From: a virus
Direction: 5' to 3' (one strand)
Length of the DNA: 52,365 nt
Virus record (IMG/VR): IMGVR_UViG_3300007754_000876
Coordinates: 1 to 52,365 of that record
This document shows positions 1 to 9,613 of this stretch, one piece after another (the first letter of the stretch is position 1; each line of letters begins with the position of its first letter). The notes below the pieces were generated by a model. That model searched no databases. It worked only from the letters and a program-made list of their open reading frames with translations, and had not been told where the DNA came from. The translations under genes were made by a program, and so were the position numbers.

Positions 1-1278
1 GGTACAAATTCCACCGATGCAAGTGGTGAAAGTCTTGGCACTGATACGAATATATTCATATCAGGATCGATCGATTCTATGGATTCCACGACAAAGGGAA
101 CCGCGGTATTCGGTGGAGACCTCTATGTATCAGGTACAGCCAACCTACAAGCAGTGCAGCTTGGTAACCTTACTCTCACAAACACAAACGCATATCTCAG
201 ATTCTATGACACGGATCATTACGTAAGAAAGAATGGCACGAATGTAGAATTTAGAGACTCGGCTGGAGGAACCACTTACACACTCACTCAGCTTGCAGCA
301 CTTTCCGTCACGGACAACACAGATGTATTCTCCATCACTCATGGTGTGCCGTCATACGTCGTTACGACTGGGTCGTTCTCCTTCGACACAGATGGGAGGC
401 CCACCAACTACACACCCGGTGCGGGGGGGCCAGGAGCCGACACATATTTCTTCATAAGCGGCTCGAAGGGTGTGAAAGATACCGCCACTCGGGGGGCTGC
501 TGTCTTTGGTGGCGATACACTTACATCTGGAACGATATATCTCGGTAAGCAATCCGCTGATGATGCGCCTTCGACAGTCACAGCTAACGCAATCGCACTC
601 TACGCTTCTGCTAGCGCAGGTGTTACTCAACTCTACTTTAGAAACTCAGTGACCGAAACAAAGATCGGTTCAGGCGGCAGCCTTGACGACGCGTATGACA
701 CCCCCGCGGGCGGAGGGTCGCCAAGTACGGGTGCCGGCGCAGTTATAACAGTCGATGGACAACCAGTTCAGTTTGTTAATACCGGAACAAATATAGCAGT
801 TGCAATAACAGGATCATTAGCTTTCCAAGATACCTCCAGTAACTCAACACCCCCAATGGTTAAGAGCCTCACTGAGGGTTCTGATCTGAAATTCGGTAAC
901 TACATATCAGGCGGAGGATCAGTTAGTGAAGTATTCAAGCTCACCGGTGGGGCTGGAAACATTATGTTGGCGTCTAATAAAAAAGTTGCTTTCTCACCAT
1001 CGGAGACGAATGCATTCTTGGCGCACAAGACGATCTCTTCTCATGGTGGTACGACCAGCGCAGTGGCTACCCGTAACTTCGTTCCGGATGTCGACAATAC
1101 TTACACATTGGGAACGGCAGCGTATCGCTGGTCCGATATATATACGGGCGACTTACATCTTAAGAATGATCGCGGGGACTGGACAATACTCGAGGAAGCT
1201 GATATGTTGGTTGTAGTTAATAACCTAACAGGAAAAAGATACAAAATGAATCTCACACCCCTCGAGGAGAACGAATAA
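1..1278 (+). CDS. Tail-fibre-like structural protein (5' end missing)
   Basis: The reading frame is open from the first base, so the true start lies upstream; a Met codon at 79 is internal. The protein is rich in Gly, Ser and Thr and is built of short beta-type repeats: a segment with AVFGGDLYVSGT is echoed about 130 residues later by AVFGGDTLTSGT. The C-terminus has a NDRGDWTILEE block followed by a hydrophobic strand and TGKRYKM, an ending I associate with tail-fibre proteins of uncultured marine phages. It is probably a distal tail or receptor-contact protein. The stop codon shares one base with the next start (TAATG), so the two fibre genes are translationally coupled. The exact virion position is not deducible. 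Confidence 0.7.
   Translation, partial: GTNSTDASGESLGTDTNIFISGSIDSMDSTTKGTAVFGGDLYVSGTANLQAVQLGNLTLTNTNAYLRFYDTDHYVRKNGTNVEFRDSAGGTTYTLTQLAALSVTDNTDVFSITHGVPSYVVTTGSFSFDTDGRPTNYTPGAGGPGADTYFFISGSKGVKDTATRGAAVFGGDTLTSGTIYLGKQSADDAPSTVTANAIALYASASAGVTQLYFRNSVTETKIGSGGSLDDAYDTPAGGGSPSTGAGAVITVDGQPVQFVNTGTNIAVAITGSLAFQDTSSNSTPPMVKSLTEGSDLKFGNYISGGGSVSEVFKLTGGAGNIMLASNKKVAFSPSETNAFLAHKTISSHGGTTSAVATRNFVPDVDNTYTLGTAAYRWSDIYTGDLHLKNDRGDWTILEEADMLVVVNNLTGKRYKMNLTPLEENE
82..138 (+). repeat. Coding repeat, copy 1, in first fibre gene
   Basis: This segment encodes DSTTKGTAVFGGDLYVSGT and matches 478-534 in frame. The two copies differ mostly at third positions but agree closely in protein, which suggests an old internal duplication of a beta repeat. 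Confidence 0.55.
478..534 (+). repeat. Coding repeat, copy 2, in first fibre gene
   Basis: Encodes DTATRGAAVFGGDTLTSGT, the partner of 82-138. Both copies are preceded by an ISGS motif, so the repeating unit is larger than the conserved core. Confidence 0.55.
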
Positions 1279-4200
1279 TGCCTGTTGTTACTTCTGTTAT
1301 AAGCGGTTCTAATGATAGTTTAATTCTATCAGGTGGGGTGAACGAGGGAGTTCACCTTACTGGGTCTGTTTTCTTTAAGAATGCCGCTAAGTTTGGTGGT
1401 GGTTACGGTGACTCTGGGGTAACCATCACATCAGCCGGCGCAGTTTCTGCAGATGGGAATGTAGTAGCCGGCGGAAATATAACAATTGGCGGAAATATCT
1501 CTGGAGACGGAGACGAAAGCAAAACTATTTTCGCAGAAACGGCTACTTCTTCAAACACGATTACAATCGGTGGTGGTGGTAAGGTCGTCGCGTCTGGAGA
1601 CTTGCAGATTACCCACACGGGTTCATTTGGTGCGCTGCAGGTCGGAACAGATTACGATGGTAACAATGTTCCTGATGCTGGATATCCGTTCAGAGTGTCA
1701 AATGATGCTGATGACGTAGGAATAGTCATTGATGCTGGAAACAACAAGGTCGCTTCGCTTCTTTTTTCTGAGCGAAGTCTAGAAACCGCGGCACCTGGAT
1801 GGTTTGTAGACCACAATGCAGACGTTAAAAATAGATCATCATGGCGCACACAGGGCGAAGAGCAAGGCCAGGGTGCGATAGTAATTCATAATGACCTAAA
1901 ATCTGTAAGAATCGGTGGGGGTGATATTGCAGGCGATGGGTATGACGCGGAGAGTCTTGTCATCACAAGCTCTGACTATCGTGATCCGTCAATGATTCGT
2001 ATTCGTACCAAGCACGGTTCCCGAAGCAAAGAAGCGTATCCTGCAATTTCGTGGATGATGGAAGCAGCCACAAGCACCAACACTGGTCATTGGGTTATGG
2101 GAATTGATCCCTACTCTGACGGTGATGGTGATAGCGCTGGCGAGTATCTCAAGATAAACGCATCAAGTCCCGGCAGCTCAACTGGTATGTCAAATACTAC
2201 TGCAATGACATTTAGAAAGGGTGGCGATGACGCAGCTGTAGGCGTTGGAGGCTCCACTAACAGCAGATCCTTAATTCCTACGGGCACGCTCCACGTGGAA
2301 AATGCGAAAGCCATCGCGTACTCGATGACCAAAGATCTGACAAGCGCGCAGCTCTTCATTGGAAACTCATATAACTCAACAAACGCTGCATCGGCCGGAA
2401 TATATCTTGACGTGTCATCTGACTCAGATGATACAAAGCACTCTGCTCACTTGATAGCTGTTAGCAACGGCGTTGCAGCAGAACATACTGCGTATTTCTC
2501 ACTTGGCCTGTATGACGGTTCTGGAAACGCAAACTCAACAAGAAGTCGATTTAGGGTGGACGACCAAGGTGGCGCTCTTTTTATAAGCGGTACTAACCCA
2601 TCCGCTGGAGCTGGTTGGCCGAAACCAGAAGTCTCGAATAATGAGGTAAACGTTGAGGTACCGTCTGGGTCGCTGACGCTGTTATCTAATGTGAATTTTG
2701 CCAGCCAGCCAACGCTCAACTTTGTGGCTTGGCCCGCCAACGCATACGCTGCCCGATCAGTCACCTCTGGTCAAGAAATGGGCAGAATTTCTTGGTGGAG
2801 TTCCGATACGGATCTTTCTGAAGGGGAGCGAGTTGGTGCATTTATAGAAGCGGTTGCAGACGCTAACCATACAGCCGTTGCCAAGTCTCCAATGAAGCTA
2901 GATTTCTACACTAGGGGAAATGCCGCGGCAAGCCCAGACGTAAGACTGTCAATCAGCTCGAGCGGCAGGGTGACCATAGCTGGTGACGCGGATGTTGGTG
3001 GCGATCTTACTGTTGAGGGTAACGATATCAAGGACTCCGGTGGGAACGCAGCTGTCACATTTGACGGTTCACAAAATACGACGTTGGGTGGCAATTTGAC
3101 GGGGTCCAATGCTCTCCTGTCAGGTGACCTCAACCTGGGTACGGGTATTGCCTTCCAGCAAGCCAGCTCTAATCTCACTGTTGAAGTAACAAATAGTATC
3201 GTACTAGACTCAGACAGCGGATTTGTCCACATCAAAGATGGCGGTGCTAGCCACTTTAAGTTTGATTGCAACAATACAGCATTCACGATCTACGATGACA
3301 CGTTCGCAGCAGATTATCTTTCATTCCAAGTTGCGGCAGATGGCGCGTCGACGATCTCGACAGGTGATAACGGATCGGGTGAGTCAGGTCACTTAACGCT
3401 GGCCCCGGATGGAGAAATATATCTGGAAACTAAGGGAGCTGTGCACGGTCCTATAGACTTACCCTTATCTATGTCTTCCGATAAGAGCATGATCCTTCAA
3501 ACTGATGCGGATGGTGATGACACGGGTGACGTCAGTACGATGCATTGGGATTTCCTACGCTATACAACACTCGTCGCCCAGATGAATGGTTACGGTGATC
3601 TTTGGCTCAATGGTGATCTTACTATTGAGGGTAACGATCTTAGGGACTCTGGTGATAACGCTGTCATTACCTTTGATGGTTCCGGTAACGTTCACAACAA
3701 CGTTAAGTTCAATAACGGCTTGACAGTCGGAAGTACGAAATATCTTTACGACGATACGGGTGGTGCCCTATATTTCGCCGGAAGCACACACCTCCAGACA
3801 GCTGGTGATTTCACAGTTGGTGGCAATCTTAAGAAGGGCACACTGACAATCACTGCCAATGAAATCGATGCGTCTTCCGGCGATCTCACATTAGACGTTG
3901 CAGGGGACATCGCGTTGGACGCCGCAGGCGATCAGATAGCGTTTAAAGATAGCGGTGTCACACGTCTGACCGTTGATATGACAGAGAGTCTTCCAGTACT
4001 AAGTGGTAGCGGTGACTTTTACATTAAGTCAAGCGAGTCTCTTATCTTCCAAATTGACACAGATAACAACGGATCGGAGAAATATTCATTCCTGGATGGT
4101 GCTGGGACTGAAGTCTTTAGTATCGCTGAAACTGGAACGCTCTTTGTATCCGGGAATGTGATCCAAGATAGCGGTGGAAACAACAACATCTTATTCGATG

Positions 4201-6713
4201 GTGATGGTCACACTACAATAAATACCACCACCACGTTAACAGCTACTGGCGGGGGACAGTTGACAATCCAGGGTACAGCAACCACGAACAACAACGCCAC
4301 TGCTTCCTCTAACAACACTGCCACTGTTTTAATCGAACCAGCCTCAATAACTGCCGCTGCTCATGTAAGCAGAATTTCATCCCTTCAGATCGATGAACCA
4401 AATATTAGCACAGGCGGTAATTCTATAGCTGAGGCGGCCGCTCTATGGATTGATGCACCCCCAACGGAAGCTGTCGGTAAATATTTGACTTCCAACGCGT
4501 CAGGACAACAGATAGATAATTTAGCGGCATATTTTTCTGGGTCTATCAGGTCTAACACTAGCTGGGTCGGAGAAAATGTCCTTGCAGAGGCGGACAATAT
4601 CTATAAAAATGACAGCTCCTTGCCCGGTTCATACCTCTCTACCGCCCGTGATACTTCCACTGCGGCCGCGGCCGATGTCCCGACAGTAAGAAATCTCTTG
4701 GCGACACATGACGGAAAGACCACTGGTAATTATGCCATCAGCATCGGCGGCGCTAGCGGCGATAATTACAATTGGCCGGCCGATGTTGTACCGAGGTGGG
4801 GATTGAATCCTTCATCTACAACCAATGATGGTACAACTGCAATTGACGTCTGGACAGGATACCTTCCAGGAACTCTAACTACTGGCGCCACGACCTCTTG
4901 GTCGGCAAGCGCAAATGCTCATAATTTGCATGGCGGCAGTGCCGCATCTTCGCTAGGGGACTCTTCATCTGATACGACACCAGATCATGATGCCGCTAAA
5001 CACACATTAGATCCGATCGGCGGAGACGTCGTCGACGCACATATAGAAGTTCATAACGGCTATTCTTCGGGAAACAACGGTATTCGTTTCGCCCTTGGTA
5101 ATTTTATAAACCAAGGTACATATTCTGCTACTCCTAATGCTAATTCTGATAATTTCGTCTTTCATTTTACATGCTGGACTGATAATGCCAGTTGGGAGAG
5201 CAGTGATGACTTCATTGTATATTTTACTAAATCCGATGGCACCCAGCTAAGTGCTACTAATATTACAGTCCTCGCCCGGAAAGTTTCGAATTCGGCTACT
5301 TGGGAAAATTCTGATGCCACCACCGACACCGGCAGTGCTACAGCAAATGTTGAGTTTCGTCCTCAAGATACTTCCGGGTGTGTTCTTGCCAGTTCGGCCT
5401 TAGGGGAGGGGTTCGCGAATAGGGCTCAAGTAAAAATCACCGTCCAGGCATCGAACATGGGTTCTCTCAGTCATGTGTTTATAGCAAACTCCGCGACTGG
5501 GAACGTCGAAAAACTTCATATTTCCAATGTGTTTGCTTTTGCTTACGACACAGGAGCTAACCCTCCGTACGAAGACGTCGCAGCGAAAACTTATCTTGAT
5601 AATGATACCCCAGGAACTGCTGGGAATATTGCAACCGCTCTAGAATTTAATAATGCAGTTTATACTGGCGCTGAAGGCGCTTCGTGGACCACCCTAAGGT
5701 TTCTGATGTCGACTGGTGGCGCAGCAATTGACCAACCAGATAGTGACGGAGCCATGAGCGCCATGAGCAATAACGAACACGCCGTCTTTATGGTTTCGTA
5801 CGACGGCGGTACAAATTACAGCACAGCGGATTGGAAGTGGAGAAAGTATACCGCCACAGGCGCGCCGCCAGCAGTACCTTCCCACGGCCTTGGCCAAGAT
5901 TACTGGATCGATCTGGCCAATAACGGTGTTATTGACGGTTCGGAAATGGGCTATGAATGGCAATGGTTTGAAATAGATCTTCCGCTGGACTCTGAACATG
6001 ATCTTTCATCGTTTAGAGGTAGGTTTGGCTGCGATGCAACGTCTGAAGACAGGGGGTTTGCTGTACATCAACATTCTATTAACCAGTATCACCAACAGGG
6101 TGTCAAAACTTATCGTGATGCAAACTCAATTGTTCATGAAACGTTTTCAGGAAAACAGGATATAGAGTGGAAAGCCAGAAGTTATGCTAACGAAGGGACT
6201 ACCAACACTTGGCTCAAGTATGATGCTACCGCAGAAACTGTCTCACTTGGAACCATGGCGCCGGCGCTGTCTGGAAGTCATAACATTTATGCACCGGCTT
6301 ATATTTCTGTCACTAGTGGGGAAACGTCATCTACTCTCACAAACGTACAAAATGTTTGGGACGAAGCCAATTATCCCGGGGGCAACATAACCTATGACCA
6401 GCATGTACAACAAGGGATTACATACACTGCCTCTAACGGAAGATTTACCGTCGATGCAGCTGGAGTATACGACGTCACTTTCGTTGGTATCCTAGAAGCG
6501 CAGTCCACAGACTGCAGTCTTCTCCTATATGTCAACACCACTGCAGAAATAACGGCGACAACCCAAGTCCACACATCAGTCGATCCAGTGGAGAGAACCC
6601 TCACAGGAATATTTCACCTGAATGCTAATGACTACATCCAGATTTATATAGATGACACTTCTGGCGGTACTGTCAATACCGGGTCGACAATTAGTATTAG
6701 AAAAATTGGTTAA
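1278..6713 (+). CDS. Giant tail-fibre protein with C1q-like C-terminus
   Basis: At 1,811 residues this is the largest protein in the window. Most of it consists of Gly/Asn/Asp/Ser/Thr-rich beta repeats. One unit (EGN-D-(I/L)-(K/R)-DSG-N-A-FDG) appears near residues 579 and 783, with a weaker copy near 957. Residues about 1100-1660 are less repetitive and contain aromatic-rich stretches. Residues about 1670-1811 read as a C1q/TNF-like jelly roll: a predicted beta domain with FTVDAAGVYDVTFVG followed by strands ending NTGSTISIRKIG. Such a domain typically trimerises and caps fibres. I see no Cys-rich or catalytic motif. The start overlaps the upstream stop by one base. It is the likely host-recognition fibre and a candidate acceptor for the glycan enzymes encoded just downstream. 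Confidence 0.75.
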   Translation: MPVVTSVISGSNDSLILSGGVNEGVHLTGSVFFKNAAKFGGGYGDSGVTITSAGAVSADGNVVAGGNITIGGNISGDGDESKTIFAETATSSNTITIGGGGKVVASGDLQITHTGSFGALQVGTDYDGNNVPDAGYPFRVSNDADDVGIVIDAGNNKVASLLFSERSLETAAPGWFVDHNADVKNRSSWRTQGEEQGQGAIVIHNDLKSVRIGGGDIAGDGYDAESLVITSSDYRDPSMIRIRTKHGSRSKEAYPAISWMMEAATSTNTGHWVMGIDPYSDGDGDSAGEYLKINASSPGSSTGMSNTTAMTFRKGGDDAAVGVGGSTNSRSLIPTGTLHVENAKAIAYSMTKDLTSAQLFIGNSYNSTNAASAGIYLDVSSDSDDTKHSAHLIAVSNGVAAEHTAYFSLGLYDGSGNANSTRSRFRVDDQGGALFISGTNPSAGAGWPKPEVSNNEVNVEVPSGSLTLLSNVNFASQPTLNFVAWPANAYAARSVTSGQEMGRISWWSSDTDLSEGERVGAFIEAVADANHTAVAKSPMKLDFYTRGNAAASPDVRLSISSSGRVTIAGDADVGGDLTVEGNDIKDSGGNAAVTFDGSQNTTLGGNLTGSNALLSGDLNLGTGIAFQQASSNLTVEVTNSIVLDSDSGFVHIKDGGASHFKFDCNNTAFTIYDDTFAADYLSFQVAADGASTISTGDNGSGESGHLTLAPDGEIYLETKGAVHGPIDLPLSMSSDKSMILQTDADGDDTGDVSTMHWDFLRYTTLVAQMNGYGDLWLNGDLTIEGNDLRDSGDNAVITFDGSGNVHNNVKFNNGLTVGSTKYLYDDTGGALYFAGSTHLQTAGDFTVGGNLKKGTLTITANEIDASSGDLTLDVAGDIALDAAGDQIAFKDSGVTRLTVDMTESLPVLSGSGDFYIKSSESLIFQIDTDNNGSEKYSFLDGAGTEVFSIAETGTLFVSGNVIQDSGGNNNILFDGDGHTTINTTTTLTATGGGQLTIQGTATTNNNATASSNNTATVLIEPASITAAAHVSRISSLQIDEPNISTGGNSIAEAAALWIDAPPTEAVGKYLTSNASGQQIDNLAAYFSGSIRSNTSWVGENVLAEADNIYKNDSSLPGSYLSTARDTSTAAAADVPTVRNLLATHDGKTTGNYAISIGGASGDNYNWPADVVPRWGLNPSSTTNDGTTAIDVWTGYLPGTLTTGATTSWSASANAHNLHGGSAASSLGDSSSDTTPDHDAAKHTLDPIGGDVVDAHIEVHNGYSSGNNGIRFALGNFINQGTYSATPNANSDNFVFHFTCWTDNASWESSDDFIVYFTKSDGTQLSATNITVLARKVSNSATWENSDATTDTGSATANVEFRPQDTSGCVLASSALGEGFANRAQVKITVQASNMGSLSHVFIANSATGNVEKLHISNVFAFAYDTGANPPYEDVAAKTYLDNDTPGTAGNIATALEFNNAVYTGAEGASWTTLRFLMSTGGAAIDQPDSDGAMSAMSNNEHAVFMVSYDGGTNYSTADWKWRKYTATGAPPAVPSHGLGQDYWIDLANNGVIDGSEMGYEWQWFEIDLPLDSEHDLSSFRGRFGCDATSEDRGFAVHQHSINQYHQQGVKTYRDANSIVHETFSGKQDIEWKARSYANEGTTNTWLKYDATAETVSLGTMAPALSGSHNIYAPAYISVTSGETSSTLTNVQNVWDEANYPGGNITYDQHVQQGITYTASNGRFTVDAAGVYDVTFVGILEAQSTDCSLLLYVNTTAEITATTQVHTSVDPVERTLTGIFHLNANDYIQIYIDDTSGGTVNTGSTISIRKIG
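3003..3070 (+). repeat. Fibre coding repeat, copy 1
   Basis: Nearly the same DNA recurs at 3615-3682, starting with GATCTTACT(G/A)TTGAGGG. It encodes DLTVEGNDIKDSGGNAAVTF and belongs to the fibre's repeat array. Confidence 0.6.
3615..3682 (+). repeat. Fibre coding repeat, copy 2
   Basis: Encodes DLTIEGNDLRDSGDNAVITF, the partner of 3003-3070. The high DNA identity could allow slippage or recombination within the fibre gene. Confidence 0.6.
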
Positions 6714-6725
6714 TTGATCAATTAA
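6710..6725. repeat. 16-base perfect palindrome over fibre stop codon
   Basis: TTAATTGATCAATTAA is a perfect inverted repeat that includes the stop codon of the giant fibre gene (TAA at 6711-6713). It has only two G:C pairs and no loop, so it is a poor rho-independent terminator. It may be chance in an AT-rich spacer or a protein-binding site. Confidence 0.35.
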
Positions 6726-6893
6726 ATTATTAAATTAGAAAAATTTACTAAAGAAAACAGATATACTGGATTACTGAGGAGCTGAATTCAGAATTAGAAT
6801 AATAGCTCTGTAAAATTTGTACAGGAAAATAATTCAATTTCTTTTCTTTATACAGTGGCCCGCCAGGGGTTATTATTCTGGTGAGGTACCTGA
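6714..6893 (+). promoter_or_regulatory. Leader before the sugar island, possible promoter
   Basis: This 180-base AT-rich spacer is the longest gap in the window and marks the border between fibre genes and sugar island. It contains the palindrome CTGAATTCAG (6782-6791), a weak CTGTA/TACAG inverted pair, a TATAC element at 6849 about 45 bases before the start codon, and a GAGGTACCTG ribosome-binding leader one base before the ATG at 6894. The same leader with one change occurs at 34971-34980. No exact T4 late box (TATAAATA) is present here. A promoter is plausible by position only. Confidence 0.3.
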
Positions 6894-8816
6894 ATGTTTA
6901 GTAGTCCGTTTGAAACCAACACAGTAACAATTGATCAATCTGCTGATGTTGTATTCGTTGCAGACATGTTTGTTGAAGATTACGTAGGTGGAGCTGAATT
7001 AACCACAGAAGCGTTAGCATCTTCCTCAGGCTTGAATGTACAGAAATTACATGCAGCACATGTCACAATGGAACTGTTGGCCGCTGGAGTGGAAAAATAT
7101 TGGATATTTGGAAATTTCAGTTCGCTTAATCCAGAACTAATTCCTAGTATAGTGGGGAATATGAAATATTCTATTCTAGAATATGACTATAAGTTCTGTG
7201 CATATCGTTCAATAGAAAAACACAAGTTTGAAACAGGAAATGAATGTAACTGTCATGATCAAATTCATGGTAAAATTATATCATCTTTCTTCCACGGTGC
7301 CCAGTCTATCTGGTGGATGAGCGAAGAACAAGAACAAAGATATTTAGAGAGATTTCCTTTCTTGTCAGAAAATACAAGGGTTGTTCTTAGCAGCGTATTT
7401 GATGAAAGTTTCTTTGCTGCTATCAAGGTATTGACTGAGCAAAATAAAGACACAGAAAAGAAAGGATGGATTGTCCTCGGTTCTGATTCTTGGATTAAGG
7501 GTGCCGGCGCTGCAGAAGCCTATTGTCAGGAAAACAATTTAGAGTATGAGGTTGTTTGGAATATTCCGTATCAAGATATTCTTCAGAAGCTAGCTGTTGC
7601 ACAAGGATTCGTTTACCTTCCAGAGGGTGGTGATACATGTCCGCGAATGGTAATTGAGGCAAAGCTTTTGGGATGTGAGCTAGTATTGAATGACCACGTT
7701 CAACATAAGGACGAAGAATGGTTTACTTCTTCTTCGATTATAGACACATTGTCGTATTTGTACGCAGCTCGTAATCGATTCTGGAGCACGATTAAAAATA
7801 CAATGAACTATGTTCCAACGCTTAGTGGATATGTGACTGTTAGAAATGCAAATGATATGGGATATCCATGGAAGGCTTGTATAGAGTCAATGCTCGGATT
7901 TTGTAATGAGGTTGTTGTTGTAGACGGTGGTTCAACCGACAACACTTGGGAGGAGCTGGAAGCGTATTCAAGAGATGAATCGCGATTAGTCGTTAAGCGT
8001 TTCGCAATTGATCCGACACACCCAAGCTTTGCATATGAATCTGATGGTAAATTAAAGGCTCGCGCAAGAGAGCTATGCACTAGCGACTATTGTTGGCAAA
8101 TGGACGCTGATGAAATTGTGCATGAAACAGACTATGCAAAAATTCATCAAATCTTAATGTCATTTCCGAAGCTTATCGATGTTATTGCGTTACCTATTAT
8201 TGAGTATTGGGGGTCGATTGAGAAAGTTAGGGTTGATGTGAATCCTTGGAAATGGCGTTTGAGCAGGAACCTGCCACACATCACACAAGGTATACCAGCA
8301 GATTTGCGTCGGTTTGATGATGATGGTAATGAGTACGCTGCATTTGGCACTGACACGTGCGATTACATCCATGCCGAATCACGGGAGAGACTACAGTTTT
8401 GGTCATTTTACTCTCAGGATGTACATGAAATGAGGGCTGCGTCGCTGTCAGGGAACGCAGATGCTTTAGAAGCATACGAAGAGTGGTTTAACGCCGTTGT
8501 CGATCATCTCCCCGGCGTACACCATTATTCATGGTTTGACATTGGTAATAAGATAAAGCAATATAAGAAGCACTGGGGGGCGTTTTGGAAAAGCCAATAT
8601 CGTCATGATGCTGAGGACACCGCCGAGAACAACGTCATGTTTGATAAGCCGTGGGAGGAAGTGACGGATAACGATATTGATAATTTGGCAGTTCGATTGG
8701 CTGATCAACTTGGTGGGTGGATATTTCACAGAAAGATTGATTTTTCTGAACCGACACCACACATAACGATTAATAGAGAACATCCCGTTGCATTTCTTAA
8801 GAAGCACTCAGATTAG
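6894..8816 (+). CDS. Bifunctional glycosyltransferase (GT-B domain + GT2 domain)
   Basis: This 640-residue protein appears to join two glycosyltransferases. Residues about 1-300 look like a GT-B/GT4 fold: VGGAELTTE near the N-terminus corresponds to the usual G-G-A-E acceptor loop, and YLPEGGDTCPRMVIEAKLLG near residue 240 matches the nucleotide-sugar-binding E-x7-E region. Residues about 312-500 look like a GT2/GT-A domain, with DGGSTDNT after the first beta unit and a DXD-type MDADEIVHETD near residue 403. It would act in the cytosol on nucleotide sugars; the donor sugar cannot be read. It is the first island gene and starts after a strong GAGG ribosome-binding site. Fusion suggests two successive additions to the same acceptor. 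Confidence 0.75.
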   Translation: MFSSPFETNTVTIDQSADVVFVADMFVEDYVGGAELTTEALASSSGLNVQKLHAAHVTMELLAAGVEKYWIFGNFSSLNPELIPSIVGNMKYSILEYDYKFCAYRSIEKHKFETGNECNCHDQIHGKIISSFFHGAQSIWWMSEEQEQRYLERFPFLSENTRVVLSSVFDESFFAAIKVLTEQNKDTEKKGWIVLGSDSWIKGAGAAEAYCQENNLEYEVVWNIPYQDILQKLAVAQGFVYLPEGGDTCPRMVIEAKLLGCELVLNDHVQHKDEEWFTSSSIIDTLSYLYAARNRFWSTIKNTMNYVPTLSGYVTVRNANDMGYPWKACIESMLGFCNEVVVVDGGSTDNTWEELEAYSRDESRLVVKRFAIDPTHPSFAYESDGKLKARARELCTSDYCWQMDADEIVHETDYAKIHQILMSFPKLIDVIALPIIEYWGSIEKVRVDVNPWKWRLSRNLPHITQGIPADLRRFDDDGNEYAAFGTDTCDYIHAESRERLQFWSFYSQDVHEMRAASLSGNADALEAYEEWFNAVVDHLPGVHHYSWFDIGNKIKQYKKHWGAFWKSQYRHDAEDTAENNVMFDKPWEEVTDNDIDNLAVRLADQLGGWIFHRKIDFSEPTPHITINREHPVAFLKKHSD

Positions 8817-8830
8817 CCAGGAAGGATTCA

Positions 8831-9613
8831 ATGGCTAAGGTCAGTATTGTACTAGCAGTTCACAATGGCGGAAAAACGATCGGTCGAGCACTTAAGTCCG
8901 TTGCTGAGCAGACGTATCGGGATTTTGAAACAATTTTAGTGGACAACAATTGTACTGATAATACACTTGAGATAGCAAAAGAATATTCTGAGACTGCGAA
9001 CATACGAGTTGTTAAGTGCAAGACTCCTGGCCATCCAGCAGCTTTAAACACTGGGATATACAACAGCGATTCTCCTTATATCGCTCGACAAGACGATGAT
9101 GACTATTGGTATCCAAGTAAGCTAGAGAAGCAGGTCGCATTTTTAGATTCAAATCCAGAAGTAGGTGTTCTGGGAACTCGAATACGATTAGTGAATGCGG
9201 CCGGCGAAGAAGAAGAGCTTGGATCAATGGGGCGCCCAGTTGTGTACCCGCCTGATGATCACAATATCAAGTATTTTTTGATCCAAGGGCAGAACGCTTT
9301 TTGTCATTCTTCTGTTGTCATGAGACGAGAGGTGCCGCTAATAGCTGGTGGTTATAGTGAGCATTTTCCACTAGCGCAAGATATGCATTTATGGTTAAAG
9401 GCTATACCATATTTCGCCTTTGCAAATTTACCAGAAGTATTAGTTGATTACACTCAGGCACCGACCGACTGGGACAATCAAAAATATGATCCGAGAGTTG
9501 TCAGAGTTTTGTCGACGATGTATTACCAACTATACAAACTTCAGGGTGTAATTTCTGGTGATAGGCAGGAAGTGATTTACGATTGGGAGATTGAAAGGAA
9601 ATATGAGCGATAG
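8831..9613 (+). CDS. GT2-family glycosyltransferase
   Basis: This 260-residue protein has a canonical GT2 layout: VSIVLAVHNGGKTIGRAL at the N-terminus, a nucleotide-binding strand with VDNNCTDNT near residue 40, the metal-binding ARQDDDDYWYP near residue 87, and an acceptor-side GGYSEHFPLAQDMHLWLK near residue 175. It has no transmembrane segment, so it should be a soluble cytosolic enzyme. It follows the bifunctional transferase after 14 bases, with an AGGA-type site just before the ATG, and overlaps the next gene by 11 bases. The family transfers many sugars, so specificity is open. Confidence 0.85.
   Translation: MAKVSIVLAVHNGGKTIGRALKSVAEQTYRDFETILVDNNCTDNTLEIAKEYSETANIRVVKCKTPGHPAALNTGIYNSDSPYIARQDDDDYWYPSKLEKQVAFLDSNPEVGVLGTRIRLVNAAGEEEELGSMGRPVVYPPDDHNIKYFLIQGQNAFCHSSVVMRREVPLIAGGYSEHFPLAQDMHLWLKAIPYFAFANLPEVLVDYTQAPTDWDNQKYDPRVVRVLSTMYYQLYKLQGVISGDRQEVIYDWEIERKYER

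Noticed and set aside
2906-3286. 126-codon antisense reading frame within the giant fibre gene
   Set aside because: It lies fully inside a well-supported coding region, has no ribosome-binding site and its protein looks like a shadow of repeat codons.
6714-6893. Rho-independent terminator after the fibre gene
   Set aside because: The inverted repeats are AT-only or 4-5 base pairs and lack a following U-run after a GC stem.
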